From Gammaproteobacteria bacterium (GTDB lineage Bacteria; Pseudomonadota; Gammaproteobacteria; Pseudomonadales; Balneatricaceae), in assembly GCA_024230095.1 (NCBI GenBank), contig JAAERS010000016.1:1-36069 (forward strand): a stretch of 36,069 nt of DNA, read 5' to 3'. The translations under genes and the position numbers were made by a program. This document shows positions 32,661-36,069 of the stretch, piece after piece (the stretch's first letter is position 1; each line of letters opens with the position of its first letter). The notes under the pieces were generated by a model. The model was given only the letters and a program-made list of their open reading frames with translations. It was not told the DNA's origin and searched no databases.

Positions 32661-34613
32661 ATGGGTAAAAAGCAATGGCTAACCGTCTTTTTTGCCGGCT
32701 TTAGTGTGCTTCAGGCTACGCAAGTCGAAGCATTGGCTCTGGGGCGCTTGCTGGTCGTGTCCACGCAAAGTGAACCTATGTTCATTGAACTGTCTTTAGC
32801 TGAGACAGAAGGTGTTATTGCCGCAGCTATTCAACCTCGCCTGGCCACTCGAAACGAGTACCAGGTGGCGGGCATAGATTACCAGACTTGGTTTGACAAC
32901 ATTCGCCTAAGCGTCATTGAACGCGACTCACAGCTGTTTGTGCAGATGGCCAGTGAACAGATAATTGCCGATGATCAAATTGACTTATTAGTTGAGGTTG
33001 ATTATATGGGCGGTCGTCTGCTGGGACAGTACTCGCCTGTCTTTGCTAAATCAACCACCACTAATCCCGCTCCGGAAATTATTAGCGAAGAGGCTGTTGC
33101 CACGGCAGTTGAGCCCGTGCCTGTTGTGGCAGAAAAGGTAGAAGGACCCTTGGTTGAACCCGAAGATAAAGTTGTTGACGAGGTTGTTGATGAGAATGCT
33201 AACGAGGCCACGGTAACTAACATAGAACAAGTAGATGAAACTACCTTAGAAGAAGTGGTCCAACAAGTCACAGTAGCGGCCAAAACGCCATCCCCAGCTC
33301 CAACTCCAAATCCAGCTCAAACTATAACCATCAAGTCTGGCCAAACATTGTGGCGCGTAGCCGTGGAGAATTCACCCCCGGGCATTAGTCCTTGGCAAGG
33401 ACTAATGGCCATATACCAAGCTAATCCAAAAGCTTTTAAAAATGGCCGTATTACGCAACTCATGGCGAACAGCAAGGTGGTTATTCCGGATGCCCAACGA
33501 ATGCGAGCCTTGACTTCTAAACAAGCAAAAGTAGCATACCAAGAACAGGTCGCCGCTTTCAAACCTCCAGTTGTTAAAGAGACGGGCAAGGATAATCAAG
33601 CCCAACAGCAAACCGAGAAAAAATTACAGAAAATGGCGACTACGTTGGCTAATTTACAAGGGCAGTCAGAGTCCTTGCAGACACAGCTGCAGAGCCTAGA
33701 TGCTGACCGTAGCCGGGCCTTGACTGAAGCCGAGGCGTTAAAGGTTCAAAACCAAGAGTTAGTTATGGGTTTAGAAACGCAGCAGCAGAGCCTTCAAGCC
33801 TTAGGTCAAAGTAAGCAAGTTTTACAACAAGAACTGATATCTCTTGATGAACAAGTCGATGTCACTGAGCAGCAACTACAAGATAAACAAGAGAGGCTGG
33901 ACAAGCTTGATCAGCAACTTCTTGCACTGCAGCAAAAAAACCAGAGCCTAGCCCGCATTCAAAGCCAACCACAAAACAGTGATCAACAAAATACCGAAGA
34001 GCCTAGGTCGCAAGAATCCCAAGACACTACTATTACTTTATCCAAGCAGCTTTATCCTTGGTTGATGGGCGCGTTGGTTATGCTGGTGTTGACTTTAATT
34101 TTCTCCATGTTATGGCGCTGGCTTAATCGTCGAGCAGATGCAAAAAAAATGATGCCCCAAGAACCCATTATACAAGAGCAGGTAGCAGCGGTAGAGCTGG
34201 ATCCTTTGGTTGACCATAATGCTAAACCAAGTTTTCAATCGCAAAATTTGCAACAAGTTAGTGAACGTATGGAATTAAAGGAACAAGTGGCGAGCAGTGA
34301 AGCCGGGTTCATTGAACAACTGTTGCAAGAACAAGACACGTCGCCGATAAAATCTCAAGAAGATACAGTGCACCTCTCGGCTGAAGTGCAAGCTATGCTT
34401 GCAAAACAGAAGGCCGAAAAGAAAAATCACGAGCCTCAAGAGATGGGTAGTGCTGAAGATGATATGTCAGCTAAGTTGGATTTGGCGCGTAGCTATAAAG
34501 AAATGGGGCAGCTTGAACAGGCACAGTTGCTATTACAAGAAGTCTTGCATGCTGGCAACTTAGAACAACAAACCGAGGCGACTTTGCTGCTTTCAAGAAT
34601 GCGTCAGGATTAA
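32661..34613 (+). CDS. fimV: FimV-like inner-membrane hub protein (LysM, coiled coil, TPR)
   Basis: FimV organises polar assembly of type IV pili and secretion machinery in Pseudomonas. The 650 aa protein has a signal peptide (residues 1-25), the FimV N-terminal domain starting ALALGRLLVVSTQSEP, an acidic Val/Glu-rich linker (about 135-215), a LysM peptidoglycan-binding domain (about 221-275), a Gln-rich coiled coil (about 315-430), a transmembrane helix (about 463-486) and a cytoplasmic tail ending in the conserved FimV TPR motif (about 601-648, KLDLARSYKEMGQLEQAQLL). It is shorter than the roughly 900 aa Pseudomonas protein. Start ATG 32661 has GAGGG upstream. truA follows by two bases. Confidence 0.9.
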   Translation: MGKKQWLTVFFAGFSVLQATQVEALALGRLLVVSTQSEPMFIELSLAETEGVIAAAIQPRLATRNEYQVAGIDYQTWFDNIRLSVIERDSQLFVQMASEQIIADDQIDLLVEVDYMGGRLLGQYSPVFAKSTTTNPAPEIISEEAVATAVEPVPVVAEKVEGPLVEPEDKVVDEVVDENANEATVTNIEQVDETTLEEVVQQVTVAAKTPSPAPTPNPAQTITIKSGQTLWRVAVENSPPGISPWQGLMAIYQANPKAFKNGRITQLMANSKVVIPDAQRMRALTSKQAKVAYQEQVAAFKPPVVKETGKDNQAQQQTEKKLQKMATTLANLQGQSESLQTQLQSLDADRSRALTEAEALKVQNQELVMGLETQQQSLQALGQSKQVLQQELISLDEQVDVTEQQLQDKQERLDKLDQQLLALQQKNQSLARIQSQPQNSDQQNTEEPRSQESQDTTITLSKQLYPWLMGALVMLVLTLIFSMLWRWLNRRADAKKMMPQEPIIQEQVAAVELDPLVDHNAKPSFQSQNLQQVSERMELKEQVASSEAGFIEQLLQEQDTSPIKSQEDTVHLSAEVQAMLAKQKAEKKNHEPQEMGSAEDDMSAKLDLARSYKEMGQLEQAQLLLQEVLHAGNLEQQTEATLLLSRMRQD

Positions 34614-34615
34614 CC

Positions 34616-35482
34616 ATGACCTATCCCTTAGACCCTTCTGAGTTATTGGCAGCGGGCCATGAACGCATAGCCATACAAGTGGCCTACAATGGACGGAATT
34701 ACCACGGTTGGCAGTGTCAAAAAGACGTTGTTAGCGTACAGCAAAAGTTGGAACAGGCGTTGAGTGTGGTAGCGGATTCTCCAATTAAGGTAGTTTGCGC
34801 TGGGCGTACGGATGCAGGTGTTCATGCGAGTGGCCAAATCGTACATTTTGATAGCCCGAACATTAGGCCAATGAGGGCGTGGACACACGGTGGAAATGCC
34901 AAGCTGCCCGACGATATCGCTATTCAGTGGGCACAACCGGTGCCAGAATCATTTCATGCTCGTTTTAGTGCTACTGCTCGCCAGTACAGATACGTAATTT
35001 ATAATCATGCTATGCGACCGGCGCTGATGGACAAGGAAGTAACATGGAATTATCGTCCTTTACAAGTTCATGCTATGCAAAAGGCCGCCGCTTGTCTTGT
35101 GGGTGAACACGATTTCACATCATTTAGAGCCTCGGGCTGTCAGGCAAATAGCCCCATACGCCGTATACATCAATTACAGGTCATTCGGGCTGGCAGTTAT
35201 ATTGTTCTTGATGTTAGGGCAAATGCTTTTTTACACCATATGATTCGGAACTTCGCCGGCTTGTTAATGGAGATAGGTAGCGGCAATAGACCACCAGAGT
35301 GGGCCAATGAAGTACTAAAAGCGAGGGATCGACGGCAATCGGCCGCCACAGCGGCGCCCTATGGGCTATATTTTGTTGGTGCAGAATATGGCGACCATTT
35401 TAATTTGCCCAAAACCGATTTAGGGCCGCACTTTTTACAACCATGGATGGCTGCTGATTCATTCACCAAGCCTGTGCTTTAG
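34616..35482 (+). CDS. truA: tRNA pseudouridine(38-40) synthase TruA
   Basis: TruA isomerises uridines 38-40 in the anticodon arm of tRNAs. The 288 aa protein has the substrate motif YNGRNYHGWQCQ and the catalytic Asp in CAGRTDAGVHASGQ. LVGEHDFTSFRASGCQ and NAFLHHMIRNFAGLLMEIG follow. AGGA lies ahead of the ATG at the end of fimV, suggesting co-transcription. fimV-truA-trpF is a conserved pseudomonad order. Confidence 0.96.
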   Translation: MTYPLDPSELLAAGHERIAIQVAYNGRNYHGWQCQKDVVSVQQKLEQALSVVADSPIKVVCAGRTDAGVHASGQIVHFDSPNIRPMRAWTHGGNAKLPDDIAIQWAQPVPESFHARFSATARQYRYVIYNHAMRPALMDKEVTWNYRPLQVHAMQKAAACLVGEHDFTSFRASGCQANSPIRRIHQLQVIRAGSYIVLDVRANAFLHHMIRNFAGLLMEIGSGNRPPEWANEVLKARDRRQSAATAAPYGLYFVGAEYGDHFNLPKTDLGPHFLQPWMAADSFTKPVL

Positions 35483-35531
35483 CAGAAAATCTGGTAGTAT
35501 ACTGACTTTACACCGCCGCTTAAGTAACCCT

Positions 35532-36069
35532 ATGAGAACCCGAGTTAAAATTTGTGGATTACGACATAACGACGATGTTGTTGCGGCCGCCAAAGCCGGT
35601 GCTGATGCTATGGGGTTTGTCTTTTATAGCAAGAGTCCTCGTGCCGTATCAATCGAACATGCTGCAGGTCTTGTGGCCAGTGTTCCCAGTTTTATTACTC
35701 GAGTTGGTCTCTTTGTGAACGCCAGTGCCGCCACCATCGAGCAAACGCTTAAACAGGTCCCCTTGACCCTCTTACAGTTTCACGGAGATGAATCGCCTGA
35801 GTTTTGTCAGCAGTTCGGTATGCCATGGATAAAAGCGGTGCGCATGCATAACGATGTTGATTTGGTGCAATTCAAAGAAAACTATCATCAAGCTCAAGCA
35901 CTCTTGCTTGATGCCTACAAAAAGGGAGTGCCTGGCGGTACAGGGGCCAAATTTGATTGGCAACGTATTCCTCAATCAATTGCTCCGGGGATTATTCTGG
36001 CTGGTGGTTTGGCACCAGAAAATGTCGCCAATGCGATTACCCAAGTGCGCCCATGGGCTGTTGATGTCA
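35532..36069 (+). CDS. trpF: Phosphoribosylanthranilate isomerase TrpF (partial, runs off the window)
   Basis: The frame from ATG 35532 stays open to the last base (179 codons). It reads MRTRVKICGLRHNDDVVAAA, then GADAMGFVFYSKSPRAVS, LLQFHGDESPEFCQ, LLLDAYKKGVPGGTGAKFDW and ILAGGLAPENV, all TrpF signatures, with the catalytic Cys in KICGL. It performs the Amadori step of tryptophan synthesis. Family length is about 200-210 aa, so roughly 25-30 residues are missing. It starts 49 bases after truA; TATACT at 35505-35510 could be a -10 of its own. Confidence 0.95.
   Translation, partial: MRTRVKICGLRHNDDVVAAAKAGADAMGFVFYSKSPRAVSIEHAAGLVASVPSFITRVGLFVNASAATIEQTLKQVPLTLLQFHGDESPEFCQQFGMPWIKAVRMHNDVDLVQFKENYHQAQALLLDAYKKGVPGGTGAKFDWQRIPQSIAPGIILAGGLAPENVANAITQVRPWAVDV

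Noticed and set aside
1-36069. CRISPR arrays, insertion sequences, prophage genes, tRNA and rRNA.
   Set aside because: No arrays of regularly spaced repeats, transposase or integrase proteins, or tRNA/rRNA patterns were seen on reading both strands; short intergenic RNAs cannot be excluded.

Overview
The window looks like chromosomal DNA of an aerobic gammaproteobacterium. Protein families and gene order recall Pseudomonas and its marine relatives: purM next to DUF2066-perM-hda, mlaA-rssB-rssC-tal-dusA, and LysR/leuC-leuD-leuB-asd-fimV-truA-trpF are blocks I remember from Pseudomonas genomes. Base composition is moderate. I saw no insertion sequence, phage gene, CRISPR array, rRNA or tRNA. 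The species cannot be named from sequence alone.

Layout: (1) 1-1882, minus strand: the start of a cut-off, probably DUF3108 gene, then purN and purM (purine synthesis). (2) 2129-5779, plus: DUF2066 protein, PerM-type permease, Hda (replication control), MlaA (outer-membrane lipid asymmetry). (3) 5896-7570, plus: an RssB-like response regulator/PP2C phosphatase and its STAS partner, probably controlling RpoS. (4) 7655-10573, minus: ghrA-dusA-tal. (5) 10680-15978, plus: a compact urate-to-glyoxylate operon, puuE-uraD-alc-allA-puuD-uraH, closed by a GntR/FCD regulator, with a strong palindromic operator ahead of puuE. The divergent ghrA can reduce the glyoxylate produced. (6) 16062-16871, minus: a lone thiM. 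(7) 17029-19577: glyA behind a MetR-type box and a long leader, convergent with folD. (8) 19972-25701, plus: an aerobic methyl-corrinoid/tetrahydrofolate module made of a corrinoid protein, a DUF1638 protein, a small 'virulence factor' family protein, a MetF-like reductase, a methyl-THF:corrinoid methyltransferase and a RACo-type corrinoid activator. It is followed on the minus strand by a GlxA/GbdR-type AraC regulator. (9) 27103-36069: a LysR regulator divergent from leuC-leuD-leuB-asd, then fimV, truA and the start of trpF.

How the genes work together: in region 8 a methyl group from an unknown substrate would pass to the corrinoid protein, then to THF. MetF run in the oxidative direction and FolD would oxidise it, while GlyA would place C1 units into serine. 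The key gap is that no MttB/MtgB-type substrate methyltransferase lies in the window, while two poorly characterised proteins (DUF1638 and the 'virulence factor' family) sit in the middle of the operon. This module is the best candidate for under-described biology here. Its corrinoid protein has a very acidic N-terminus, and its two partner enzymes both end in poly-arginine tails, which suggests electrostatic docking. Other notable signals are the glyA leader (MetR box, 30-codon ORF, alternative hairpins, promoter-proximal terminator), the leuC promoter (LysR box, (CG)6 tract against a perfect -10, dyad at +1) and the nested puuE operator.
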